From Spirochaetaceae bacterium (GTDB lineage Bacteria; Spirochaetota; Spirochaetia; B11-G9), in the NCBI GenBank assembly GCA_030633365.1, contig DAOVSY010000064.1, positions 1 to 11,090 of the forward strand: DNA of 11,090 bases. The letters are read 5' to 3'. Positions 1 to 6,365 of the stretch are shown here, piece after piece (within the stretch, counting starts at the first letter, position 1; the number at the start of each line of letters is the position of its first letter). The notes beneath the pieces were generated by a model, which worked only from the letters and a program-made list of their open reading frames with translations, was not told the origin of the DNA and made no database searches. The position numbers and the translations under genes were made by a program.

Positions 1-501
1 AAAATACTTACTGCTGTTACCACTTCTACTAAGTCCAGAAACAGAACTACCGAAAGAACTGAATCCCCTGGCCAGACCGGTGCCAATTGATCCAGTCCCG
101 AGGATAATTATTTTCATTTCGCTGAGAAGATTTGAGCTTACTGGGTTCCAGTTTTTATCCGACTGATCTGACATATAAGTCAGAATATTGTTGGATTCAA
201 CTAAAACTCTGGTGAGGACATATTCGAATATTGAAGTATCAAATCCAGAATTCATTCTGGTTACAATTGATTTTTCATTGAGGGTATCATTTCCAGTAAT
301 CCAGTCCACTCCTGCACCAAGGGAATGAATCCACTTGAAATGGGAAATATCGATTCCTTTTAATCCAAATCCTGCAAGAGCCTCAAAATCGTTTAGATTG
401 CATTCCGATATGTATTCCGGTTTTATAAATTCAATTTCATCAGCAATTTCTATTTTACTGGAAATGAAGGATATTTCATCAGAACAAAATAGAATTTTCA
501 T
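1..501 (-). CDS. D-2-hydroxyacid dehydrogenase, GhrA-like (C-terminal part beyond window)
   Basis: Translating the minus strand from ATG at 501 gives 167 residues with no stop before the window edge, so the gene is intact here but lacks its C-terminal half. Residues 59-68 (HSLGAGVDWI) and the segment NSGFDTSIFEYVLTRVL at 84-100 match the N-terminal substrate-domain pattern of glyoxylate/hydroxypyruvate reductase A. Residues 130-141 (KIIILGTGSIGT) form the start of the NAD(P)-binding Rossmann fold, with Gly135, Gly137 and Gly140 as the GxGxxG glycines. The family reduces 2-keto acids such as glyoxylate or hydroxypyruvate to D-2-hydroxyacids in the cytoplasm. The catalytic Arg, Glu and His lie in the missing part, so substrate cannot be judged. 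AGGAG at 512-516, 10 bases before the ATG, supports the start. The gene is divergent from the kinase block. Confidence 0.85.
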   Translation of the reverse strand, partial: MKILFCSDEISFISSKIEIADEIEFIKPEYISECNLNDFEALAGFGLKGIDISHFKWIHSLGAGVDWITGNDTLNEKSIVTRMNSGFDTSIFEYVLTRVLVESNNILTYMSDQSDKNWNPVSSNLLSEMKIIILGTGSIGTGLARGFSSFGSSVSGLSRSGNSSKYF

Positions 502-511
502 ATACTTTAAT

Positions 512-516
512 CTCCT
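512..516 (-). promoter_or_regulatory. Ribosome binding site of the dehydrogenase gene
   Basis: On the minus strand AGGAG lies 10 bases before ATG 501. It is the only good Shine-Dalgarno match near the first Met of the dehydrogenase frame and fixes that start. Confidence 0.7.
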
Positions 517-557
517 ACTTTATTCTGTTTGTTAAAAAATCCAACAGAAAATCCTCT

Positions 558-574
558 AGCAATGAGACATTGCT
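558..574. repeat. Inverted repeat AGCAATG-AGA-CATTGCT
   Basis: A perfect 7-base inverted repeat with a 3-base centre lies about 57-73 bases upstream of the dehydrogenase ATG. On the plus strand it is followed by a TTTT run, so it could be a weak plus-strand terminator. No plus-strand gene ends there, however, and an operator for the dehydrogenase is the other plausible reading. Confidence 0.5.
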
Positions 575-595
575 TTTCCAAAAGATTTTCCAAAA
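574..595. repeat. Tandem direct repeat of TTTTCCAAAA
   Basis: Two perfect copies of TTTTCCAAAA (574-583 and 586-595) are separated by GA, a 12-base period. They directly abut the inverted repeat at 558-574, in the position expected for regulator sites upstream of the dehydrogenase. Function is not known. Confidence 0.5.
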
Positions 596-730
596 TAATC
601 TCTTCAACTTTAAAAAAATTATAGATTATAAGAAAGATGTTATCATTTTTCTCATAATCAATAAAGATCTTATTTAACCTCAACAACTACAGCATTCTTC
701 CACACCTCACTCTTGTATAAAAAACACCCT

Positions 731-828
731 GATATTAGAAAGATGGTTAATGCACTGTATCACTATCTGGAAGGAAGAATTTGTAATGGTAAAGAGATAT
801 AGCAGATAATATTAGATTGATGGTTAAT
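731..828. repeat. Imperfect 21-base direct repeat, two copies
   Basis: Copies at 731-751 and 808-828 match at 18 of 21 positions and share the core GATGGTTAAT. They are offset by 77 bases. They lie in the middle of the gene-free stretch, away from either start codon. They could be binding sites, or a local duplication that has diverged. Confidence 0.45.
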
Positions 829-860
829 TTATAAAAACTGTACCAAAAAAATACACACAT

Positions 861-884
861 AAAAAGACAGTATCTGTCCTTTTT
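861..884. terminator. Possible bidirectional terminator or operator hairpin
   Basis: GACAG (866-870) and CTGTC (874-878) form a 5-base-pair stem with loop TAT. It is flanked by AAAAA on the left and, after one C, TTTTT on the right, so either strand would give a stem followed by a U run. It sits between two divergent genes, where a terminator has no obvious client. An operator or the end of an unseen small RNA is also possible. Confidence 0.35.
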
Positions 885-1033
885 GTCAGTATATTAACCT
901 AAAAGCCAATTCTATTGACTATATGGACAGTTTTAGCCAATATCTTCCATAAGGCTCTCCCACCACCTCCATAATTATTCCACATTGATATAAAGTTTGG
1001 TTCTCTTTCCAATATCACTATAATTATTTTAAT

Positions 1034-1063
1034 TTGCTATTCAAGTATATAAAAATCTAATAT
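1034..1063 (+). promoter_or_regulatory. Possible promoter of the membrane kinase
   Basis: TTGCTA (1034-1039) and TAATAT (1058-1063) are separated by 18 bases and end about 40 bases before ATG 1104. Both hexamers are imperfect and the region is very AT-rich, so chance matches are likely. It does not resemble the promoter element found before the next two kinases. Confidence 0.3.
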
Positions 1064-1092
1064 ACTTACTAATATTCGTTTTTAATATGGAC

Positions 1093-1097
1093 AGAGG
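1093..1097 (+). promoter_or_regulatory. Ribosome binding site that decides the membrane kinase start
   Basis: AGAGG ends six bases before ATG 1104. The in-frame TTG at 1098 directly abuts this site with no spacer, so ATG 1104 is the better start. Confidence 0.6.
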
Positions 1098-1103
1098 TTG
1101 TTA

Positions 1104-2372
1104 ATGACATTTGATCTGATATCCATTCTTTTTGTCATATCTATTAATTACCTGTTTGTATCCATTTTTCTGTTCTGGAACTGGATTGCAAATAGACAAT
1201 ATTTCAAAGGTCTTCTAAATTGGGCAATTGCTTATACTCTGGTAGCTATTGTTTTTACACTGCAGTTTCTAAGAGCAGCCATTCCTGAATTATTCTCAGT
1301 AGTATTTTCAAACACAATTCTTATTACATCTTATATTATTATATTAGATGGTGTCAGACGTTTTAGAGAACTCAGGTTCAGACCATACAAAGACTATCTA
1401 TTAATACCCATTGTTGCCGTTTTATTTTATTTTTTCACTTATATACAGCCTAATACTAATTCAAGAATTCTTATTATTCAATCAGCATTGATAATTGTTA
1501 CAACAAGAATAATTCTCATACTGATTAAAAAGGTCTCTGATAATTTGAAAAAAACCTATAGCACAGTTGCACTATTATATAGTATTAGCGGAATTTTTTT
1601 CTTCATTCGTATTTTGTATACACTTACGCAACCCACTGCCAAGTCCTATTCTGCTTCCGGCAATATCCAGTTTTTACTTGTTATATTTTTAACAACCCTC
1701 AGTATTTTGCAAAGTTTAGGCTTAATAATGATGGTGAATACACGATATAAGGTTCTTCAAATAGATTTAGTAAAACAAAAAGAACTTCTGATCAAAGAGA
1801 CCCATCATCGCATAAAAAATAATTTTGCTTCTATTGGAGCTATACTTCAACTGAAAACCAATTCAACCACAAATTCTGAAGTATTATCTGTATTAAATGA
1901 TACAACTGGCCGTGTAACAAGCATGCAAGTATTGTATGAAAATATGTTGCATACAGATGATTATAACCTTACATCAGTTAAAGATTATCTTGATAATTTA
2001 GTTACTTATATTGTTAGTTTATCCCCTGAAGATTTTAATTTGACAATCAAAAAACAATTCACTGACTTTCAACTTGATTCTGTTCGTCAGATTTCACTTG
2101 GAATAATAGTAAATGAACTTCTTACAAATATCTTCAAATATGCATTCACTGGCAAAGACTCTGGGTTAATACAGATAACTCTTGAAAAGAAAAACAGAGA
2201 TGTAACATTAATTATTCAGGATGATGGGAATGGTCTGCCTGAAAATTTTATATTGGAAGAACAGAAAGGGTTTGGTTTAATGCTGATAGATTCTTATAGC
2301 AAACAGTTGGATGGTAGTTTTACCATGGTTAATAATAACGGAACAAAAAGCATTTTGGAATTCCCTATCTAA
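1104..2372 (+). CDS. Membrane sensor histidine kinase, seven-helix N-terminus plus HisKA_2/HATPase
   Basis: From ATG 1104 (chosen over TTG 1098 because of AGAGG spacing) the product has 422 residues. Residues 1-212 hold about seven hydrophobic helices (roughly 3-25, 36-56, 60-84, 96-115, 121-141, 152-174, 188-212). The pattern FWNW...LNWAIAY...LRAAIPELFSVVFSN...LDGVRRF resembles the unnamed 7TM sensor found in front of many GGDEF proteins. A short linker leads to a HisKA_2 dimerisation domain with ETHHRIKNN at 232-240; His235, just before Arg, is the likely phosphoacceptor. The ATPase domain shows the N box (Asn337, Asn342), G1 box DDGNG (373-377) and G2 box KGFGLMLI (388-395). It should autophosphorylate in response to a membrane or small-molecule signal. 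There is no receiver in the protein. Its catalytic half is a close paralogue of that in the next gene. Confidence 0.9.
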   Translation: MTFDLISILFVISINYLFVSIFLFWNWIANRQYFKGLLNWAIAYTLVAIVFTLQFLRAAIPELFSVVFSNTILITSYIIILDGVRRFRELRFRPYKDYLLIPIVAVLFYFFTYIQPNTNSRILIIQSALIIVTTRIILILIKKVSDNLKKTYSTVALLYSISGIFFFIRILYTLTQPTAKSYSASGNIQFLLVIFLTTLSILQSLGLIMMVNTRYKVLQIDLVKQKELLIKETHHRIKNNFASIGAILQLKTNSTTNSEVLSVLNDTTGRVTSMQVLYENMLHTDDYNLTSVKDYLDNLVTYIVSLSPEDFNLTIKKQFTDFQLDSVRQISLGIIVNELLTNIFKYAFTGKDSGLIQITLEKKNRDVTLIIQDDGNGLPENFILEEQKGFGLMLIDSYSKQLDGSFTMVNNNGTKSILEFPI

Positions 2373-2400
2373 GCATAGTTAGATATATCAGATTTTTTTT
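2366..2400 (+). terminator. Weak terminator after the membrane kinase
   Basis: TATCTAA (2366-2372) and TTAGATA (2379-2385) form a 7-base-pair stem with loop GCATAG, overlapping the stop codon. Eight T follow at 2393-2400, but after a 7-base gap. The stem has a single G-C pair, so termination would be weak or partial. The 160-base gap to the next gene and that gene's own promoter-like element fit separate transcription. Confidence 0.35.
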
Positions 2401-2483
2401 CAGAAACAGCACACTTTATAAAGTCAGAAATATTACAGGAGACTGTAAATAGAGTGTTGCAGAAATATAAATTTATAATTTAG

Positions 2484-2511
2484 TTGACATTTGCTTCAGA
2501 TTCCATATCCT
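2484..2511 (+). promoter_or_regulatory. Promoter-like element before the REC-PAS-PAS kinase
   Basis: A perfect -35 hexamer TTGACA (2484-2489) is followed after 16 bases by TATCCT (2506-2511, 4 of 6 matches to TATAAT). The first 25 bases of this element match the one before the third kinase at 22 of 25 positions, including most of the spacer. Transcription would begin only a few bases before the ribosome site, giving a very short leader. The in-frame TTG at 2491 falls inside this element, which argues against that codon being the start. Confidence 0.6.
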
Positions 2512-2518
2512 TTAAGTC

Positions 2519-2523
2519 GAGGG
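2519..2523 (+). promoter_or_regulatory. Ribosome binding site that decides the second kinase start
   Basis: GAGGG lies nine bases before ATG 2533, directly ahead of the first beta-strand of the receiver domain (KTLLLVEDE). No comparable site precedes the longer-frame TTG at 2491. Confidence 0.55.
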
Positions 2524-2532
2524 TTGGTTCTT

Positions 2533-4296
2533 ATGTTAAGTGATCATCAAAAAACATTACTTCTGGTTGAAGATGAAGTAATACTTGCAATGTCAAAACA
2601 GAAAGATCTTAAAAAGTATGGATATAACATACTAACTGTTAATACTGGTGATAAAGCTGTTGCTATTATAAAAGAGAATAAAAATATTTCACTTGTTCTA
2701 ATGGATATAGATTTAGGCAATGGTATTGATGGCACCGAAACAGCAGAATTGATTCTTAAAGATAGAGACATCCCTATTGTCTTCCTGTCCAGTCATACCG
2801 AAAAAGAAGTTGTTGAAAAAACTGAGAAAATCACCTCCTATGGATATGTAGTTAAAAGTTCAAGCGTAACAGTTATTGATGCTTCAATAAAAATGGCATT
2901 TAAACTTTTTAATTCTCATTGTAAAATTGAAAAAGGAAAGAATTTATTGCAGAAAACTATCGATGGTGTTGGTGAACCAATTCTGATGATAGATAATAAT
3001 TACAAGGTATTATCATCCAATACAGCTGTCAGAGAGCAGTATAGTTCAAATAAAGAATACTGTTACCAGATTTCTCATAATAGGGATATTCCCTGTTATG
3101 ATGACCCGGATCATCCTTGTTTGCTGCAGGAAGTTATTAAAACCGGAAAATTATCAAAAACAATTCATAAACATATAAATAAAAATGGTGAATCACGTTT
3201 TGTTGAATTAACTGCTTCTCCTGTATTTAATGATGATAATGAAGTGACCAGCATTATTGAAATATCAAATGATATTACTGAACAAATGCTAACTGAAAAT
3301 GCATTAGTTACAAATAAAATAATGTATAAGGAACTATTTCAAAATATGAACAGTTGTGTTGCTGTTTACAAGGCTGTAGATAATGGGAATGACTTCATAT
3401 TTGTAGATTTCAATAATGCTGCTGAACGAATAGACAAAATTTCTAAAAAAAATATTCTTGGCAAAAAAGTAACTGAAGCATTTCCTGGAGTTGAGAAACT
3501 TGAAATATTCAATGTGTTTAAACGAGTGTGGAAAACAGGGAATCCGGAGAATTGTCCAATATTTCAGTATAAGGATAACAGAATTGAAGGATGGAGAGAT
3601 AACTTTGTGTACAAGCTCCCCTCCGGAGAAATTATAGCTATTTATGATGATATCACTGAGCGTAAAAAATTGGAAATAATGATAAAAGATCAATTATCTG
3701 AAAAAGAAATTATTCTTAAAGAAGTTCATCACCGTATAAAAAATAATTTTGCTTCTATAGGAAGTCTACTCTCTCTACAGGCCGATTCGCTCACTAATCC
3801 CGAAGCTATTTCCGCCTTAAAGGAAGCAATAGGTCGTATTAACAGTATGCAGATACTTTATGAAAAGCTGTTAATTACAGATAATTATACTGTTACTTCT
3901 CTCAAACAATACCTGGATAATCTAATTGAAGATATTATCAATCTGTTCTCTGAAAGTGGAAATATTACAATAGAAAAACAAATTGAAGATTTACAGCTTG
4001 ATTCAAATCTACTAATCCCAATTGGAATTATTGTTAATGAGATTCTTACAAATATAATAAAATATGCATTTACCGGTAAAGACTCCGGTCTGATAGAGAT
4101 TATATTAAAAAGGAATAATAAAAATATAATTCTTACAATACAGGATAATGGCAATGGTCTGCCAAAAGGATTTGATATTAATAAACAGAAGGGCTTTGGT
4201 CTGATGCTCATAAAAATGCTTACCCAACAGTTAGAAGGAAGTTTTTCAATTATTGATAATGGAGGAACAAAAAGTACCTTGAAATTTACTATATAA
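2533..4296 (+). CDS. Soluble receiver-PAS-PAS-HisKA_2 histidine kinase
   Basis: From ATG 2533 the product has 587 residues and no membrane segment. Residues 7-125 are a receiver domain: acidic Glu13/Asp14, phosphoacceptor Asp58 (LVLMDIDLG), switch Ser86 and Lys108. PAS 1 (about 135-250) carries a Cys/His cluster: Cys177, His182, Cys188, His194, Cys196. PAS 2 (about 262-378) has the pattern SCVAVYKAVDNGNDFIFVDF and closes with YDDITERK. The HisKA_2 box VHHRIKNNFASIG has His400 as probable phosphoacceptor. The ATPase domain has Asn502/Asn507, G1 DNGNG (538-542) and G2 KGFGLMLI (553-560). A receiver at the N-terminus of a kinase suggests that input phosphorylation tunes the kinase; the membrane kinase just upstream is a natural donor (inference). 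The longer frame from TTG 2491 would put coding sequence over the promoter-like element. Confidence 0.9.
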   Translation: MLSDHQKTLLLVEDEVILAMSKQKDLKKYGYNILTVNTGDKAVAIIKENKNISLVLMDIDLGNGIDGTETAELILKDRDIPIVFLSSHTEKEVVEKTEKITSYGYVVKSSSVTVIDASIKMAFKLFNSHCKIEKGKNLLQKTIDGVGEPILMIDNNYKVLSSNTAVREQYSSNKEYCYQISHNRDIPCYDDPDHPCLLQEVIKTGKLSKTIHKHINKNGESRFVELTASPVFNDDNEVTSIIEISNDITEQMLTENALVTNKIMYKELFQNMNSCVAVYKAVDNGNDFIFVDFNNAAERIDKISKKNILGKKVTEAFPGVEKLEIFNVFKRVWKTGNPENCPIFQYKDNRIEGWRDNFVYKLPSGEIIAIYDDITERKKLEIMIKDQLSEKEIILKEVHHRIKNNFASIGSLLSLQADSLTNPEAISALKEAIGRINSMQILYEKLLITDNYTVTSLKQYLDNLIEDIINLFSESGNITIEKQIEDLQLDSNLLIPIGIIVNEILTNIIKYAFTGKDSGLIEIILKRNNKNIILTIQDNGNGLPKGFDINKQKGFGLMLIKMLTQQLEGSFSIIDNGGTKSTLKFTI

Positions 4297-4322
4297 ACGC
4301 AGTAAAATATTATAAAAACAAT

Positions 4323-4350
4323 TTGACATCTGCTTAAAATTCCATATTAT
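4323..4350 (+). promoter_or_regulatory. Promoter-like element before the PAS-PAS-HisKA kinase
   Basis: TTGACA (4323-4328), a 16-base spacer and TATTAT (4345-4350, 5 of 6) form a strong sigma-70-like promoter. TTATAT at 4347-4352 with an 18-base spacer is an alternative -10. It is the second copy of the element at 2484-2511 and sits 48 bases from its ATG, against 49 there. Confidence 0.65.
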
Positions 4351-4354
4351 ATGG
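4342..4354. repeat. Palindrome CCATAT-T-ATATGG over the -10 region
   Basis: A perfect 6-base inverted repeat with one central base covers the -10 hexamer of the third kinase promoter. The left arm CCATAT is shared with the copy before the second kinase, but the right arm is not. It could be an operator or a chance feature of AT-rich sequence. Confidence 0.35.
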
Positions 4355-4370
4355 CATAAGGAAAAAAGTA

Positions 4371-5963
4371 ATGGAATTAAATTCACCTAAGACATCACTC
4401 AAAATGACATTTAAATTCTTTGAGTCACAAAGAAAAATTAATAAACTAAAAGATAAAAATCAGGAATTGATCTCTCAAAAACAGGAACTTGAATTTTCAC
4501 TTAAGGGAGCAAATGTAGGAACATGGGCATGGAATGTTCAAACAGGAGAGATGAGTACCAATGAAAGATGGGCTTCAATTTTAGGATATACTCTGGAAGA
4601 AATATCCCCGGTTTCAATTGATACATGGAAGGAGTTTATCCATCCTGAAGATTTAAAAAAATCTGAATTACTACTTAATGAACATTTTGATAATATTTCT
4701 GATTATTATGAAAAAGAAAATCGTATGAAACATAAAAACGGGGAATGGGTATGGATACTGGACAGAGGACAGGTTGCAACATGGACAGAAGAAGGAAAAC
4801 CCCATTTGATGTATGGAATCCATCAGGATATTTCCAATCAAAAAATTGCAGAGAAAAAATCATCAGAGGCATATCAGATTATTAATAGAAGCAAAAATGT
4901 TGCCTTTCTTTGGCAGAATAAAGAGGACTGGCCAATAGAGTTTGTATCAGAAAATGTTGAAATGCTGACAGGATATACTGATTCTGAATTCATGGAAGGT
5001 AAGATTTCATATACCAATTTGATTTATAAAAATGATATTGATAGAGTTACGGAAGAAGTAATTAGTAACAGTAGATTAAAGAAAGCGAAATCTATCATTC
5101 ATGCCCCTTATAGAATTACAGCAAAAAATGGTCATATTAAGTGGATTGCAGATAAAACATTTATACGCAGGAAATCAGATAATAGCATTAGCCATTATGA
5201 GGGGATTGTTACTGATATAACAAAAGAAAGGGAAATGGAAGAACAACTTCTACAGGCAAGTAGAATGGAGGTAGTGGGTACTCTGGCTGGAGGGGTTGCA
5301 CATGATTTCAATACACTTTTGGGAATAATACTTGGCTATGGGGAAATGGTCCTGAATAATATTTCTCCTGATAGCCAAAATAAGGATTACCTTTTAGAAA
5401 TTATGAGAGCAGGGAACAGATCCAGAGAACTTGTGCAGGATCTAATGGATTTTTCTATACCAAATATAGAAAGTCGAAAATATGAAGAATTTGCCAACCT
5501 TATAGAAAAATCACTTCCCCTGCTAAACTCTTCATTTACTTCTGTAATAAATATTAAATATAAAACTTTAGCAGATACAAGTACTATTTTTGCAAATTCC
5601 AGTCAGATTCAGCAAGTTGTTATGAATATTGGAATGAATGCAGCCCAGGCTATGGGTAGTAAAGGTGGAGATATTGAAATAATTCTAAATGAAACTTTTA
5701 TTAATGAAAACCTGGCATTATCCATGAATGTAAAAAAAGGGAACTTTCTAAAGTTAGTTATAAGTGATACTGGTCAGGGAATGGATTCTAATACTGTCAA
5801 GCATATATTTGAACCATTCTACACAAGTAAACCCATAGGAGAGGGAACAGGTTTAGGTCTTTCAATAGTTTATGGAATTATTAAAAGTCATGATGGATTT
5901 ATTAAAGTATACAGCAAACAAGGAGAAGGTAGTACTTTCAAAATTTATTTACCAAAAATCTGA
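4371..5963 (+). CDS. Soluble PAS-PAS-HisKA histidine kinase without receiver
   Basis: The product has 530 residues, no membrane segment, and starts at ATG 4371 after AAGGA (4358-4362). Residues 10-45 are a charged helix, probably coiled coil. PAS 1 (about 42-157) has the PAS_3-type pattern GTWAWNVQTGE...HPEDL...NGEWVWILDRG. PAS 2 (about 165-285) ends in GIVTDITKERE. The HisKA motif GTLAGGVAHDFNTLL (303-317) contains phosphoacceptor His311; Thr315 replaces the Asn usual in HDFNNLL. The ATPase has N-box Asn423, G1 DTGQG (466-470), F box EPFYTSK (481-487) and G2 GEGTGLGLSIV (490-500). This kinase type usually continues into a C-terminal receiver. Here the chain stops at YLPKI and a receiver gene follows 33 bases later, so the pair looks like a split hybrid kinase. 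The N-terminal 20 residues resemble the post-receiver linker of the preceding kinase. Confidence 0.92.
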   Translation: MELNSPKTSLKMTFKFFESQRKINKLKDKNQELISQKQELEFSLKGANVGTWAWNVQTGEMSTNERWASILGYTLEEISPVSIDTWKEFIHPEDLKKSELLLNEHFDNISDYYEKENRMKHKNGEWVWILDRGQVATWTEEGKPHLMYGIHQDISNQKIAEKKSSEAYQIINRSKNVAFLWQNKEDWPIEFVSENVEMLTGYTDSEFMEGKISYTNLIYKNDIDRVTEEVISNSRLKKAKSIIHAPYRITAKNGHIKWIADKTFIRRKSDNSISHYEGIVTDITKEREMEEQLLQASRMEVVGTLAGGVAHDFNTLLGIILGYGEMVLNNISPDSQNKDYLLEIMRAGNRSRELVQDLMDFSIPNIESRKYEEFANLIEKSLPLLNSSFTSVINIKYKTLADTSTIFANSSQIQQVVMNIGMNAAQAMGSKGGDIEIILNETFINENLALSMNVKKGNFLKLVISDTGQGMDSNTVKHIFEPFYTSKPIGEGTGLGLSIVYGIIKSHDGFIKVYSKQGEGSTFKIYLPKI

Positions 5964-5996
5964 CAAAGGTATATAATCATTAAAAAGGAGTTCAGG

Positions 5997-6362
5997 ATGC
6001 CAAAGATTCTTTTAATTGATGATAATGACAGCTTTCGTAAAATGCTTGCAGAGATGCTTATAAGAGCAGGACATGAAATATTAGAAGCTGAAAATGGAAT
6101 AATTGGTATTGATCTATTTAACAAAAATCCAGGTGAACTGGTTATTACTGATATGTATATGCCAAAAAAAAATGGACAGGAAGTTATTATTGAACTCCGT
6201 AAAAACTATCCAAATGTAAAAATTATAGCAATATCCGGTGGAGGAGATAGAGGTTCTATGGAGTTTCTCAAGGACACCAGGAATCTTGGTGCTGATAAAT
6301 ACCTTAGTAAACCATTTACAATGAAGAAATTACTGGAAACAGTAGGAACTTTATTACAGTGA
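5997..6362 (+). CDS. Stand-alone receiver-domain response regulator
   Basis: The 121-residue product is one complete receiver domain (CheY/Spo0F-like length) with no output domain. Key residues are acidic Asp8/Asp9, phosphoacceptor Asp52 (VITDMYMPKKNG), switch Ser80 (IIAISGGGDRGS) and Lys105 followed by Pro106 (YLSKPF). AAGGAG at 5985-5990, six bases before ATG, is a strong ribosome site. It lies 33 bases after the PAS-PAS-HisKA kinase and is almost certainly co-transcribed with it, making that kinase its likely phosphodonor. With no effector domain it must act by protein contact or as a phosphorelay intermediate. The ISGGG region is typical of single-domain receivers that neighbour this kinase type. 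Its stop is three bases from the stop of the convergent lipoprotein gene. Confidence 0.93.
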   Translation: MPKILLIDDNDSFRKMLAEMLIRAGHEILEAENGIIGIDLFNKNPGELVITDMYMPKKNGQEVIIELRKNYPNVKIIAISGGGDRGSMEFLKDTRNLGADKYLSKPFTMKKLLETVGTLLQ

Positions 6363-6365
6363 TAA

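Larger units (their letters stand above)
502..1103. other. Divergent intergenic region, no supported gene
   Basis: About 600 bases separate the dehydrogenase start from the membrane kinase start. Every frame I read is broken by stops. The longest suggestive stretch is an open frame at 665-802 whose end reads like protein (KKHPDIRKMVNALYHYLEGR), but it has no ribosome site and I recognise no family. The region holds an inverted repeat at 558-574, a tandem 10-mer at 574-595, a 21-base imperfect direct repeat at 731-751 and 808-828, a hairpin at 861-884, and a possible kinase promoter at 1034-1063. Its length exceeds what two divergent promoters need, so it may carry a small RNA or a decayed gene. 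I cannot decide between these. Confidence 0.6.

Noticed and set aside
335..535. Plus-strand 66-codon frame
   Set aside because: It lies antisense to the dehydrogenase, whose minus-strand frame shows clear family motifs and a ribosome site.
713..802. Short plus-strand gene from TTG 713
   Set aside because: It has no ribosome site, is only about 29 codons long and matches no family I recognise. It is kept only as a possible remnant within the intergenic region.
1098..1103. TTG 1098 as start of the membrane kinase
   Set aside because: The AGAGG ribosome site directly abuts it with no spacer, while ATG 1104 is ideally placed.
2491..2532. N-terminal extension of the second kinase from TTG 2491
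   Set aside because: It falls within the promoter-like element, has no ribosome site, and the receiver domain is complete from ATG 2533.
2547..4872. Minus-strand frames under the kinase genes
   Set aside because: They are shadows of well-supported kinase genes, with no ribosome sites and no recognisable domains.
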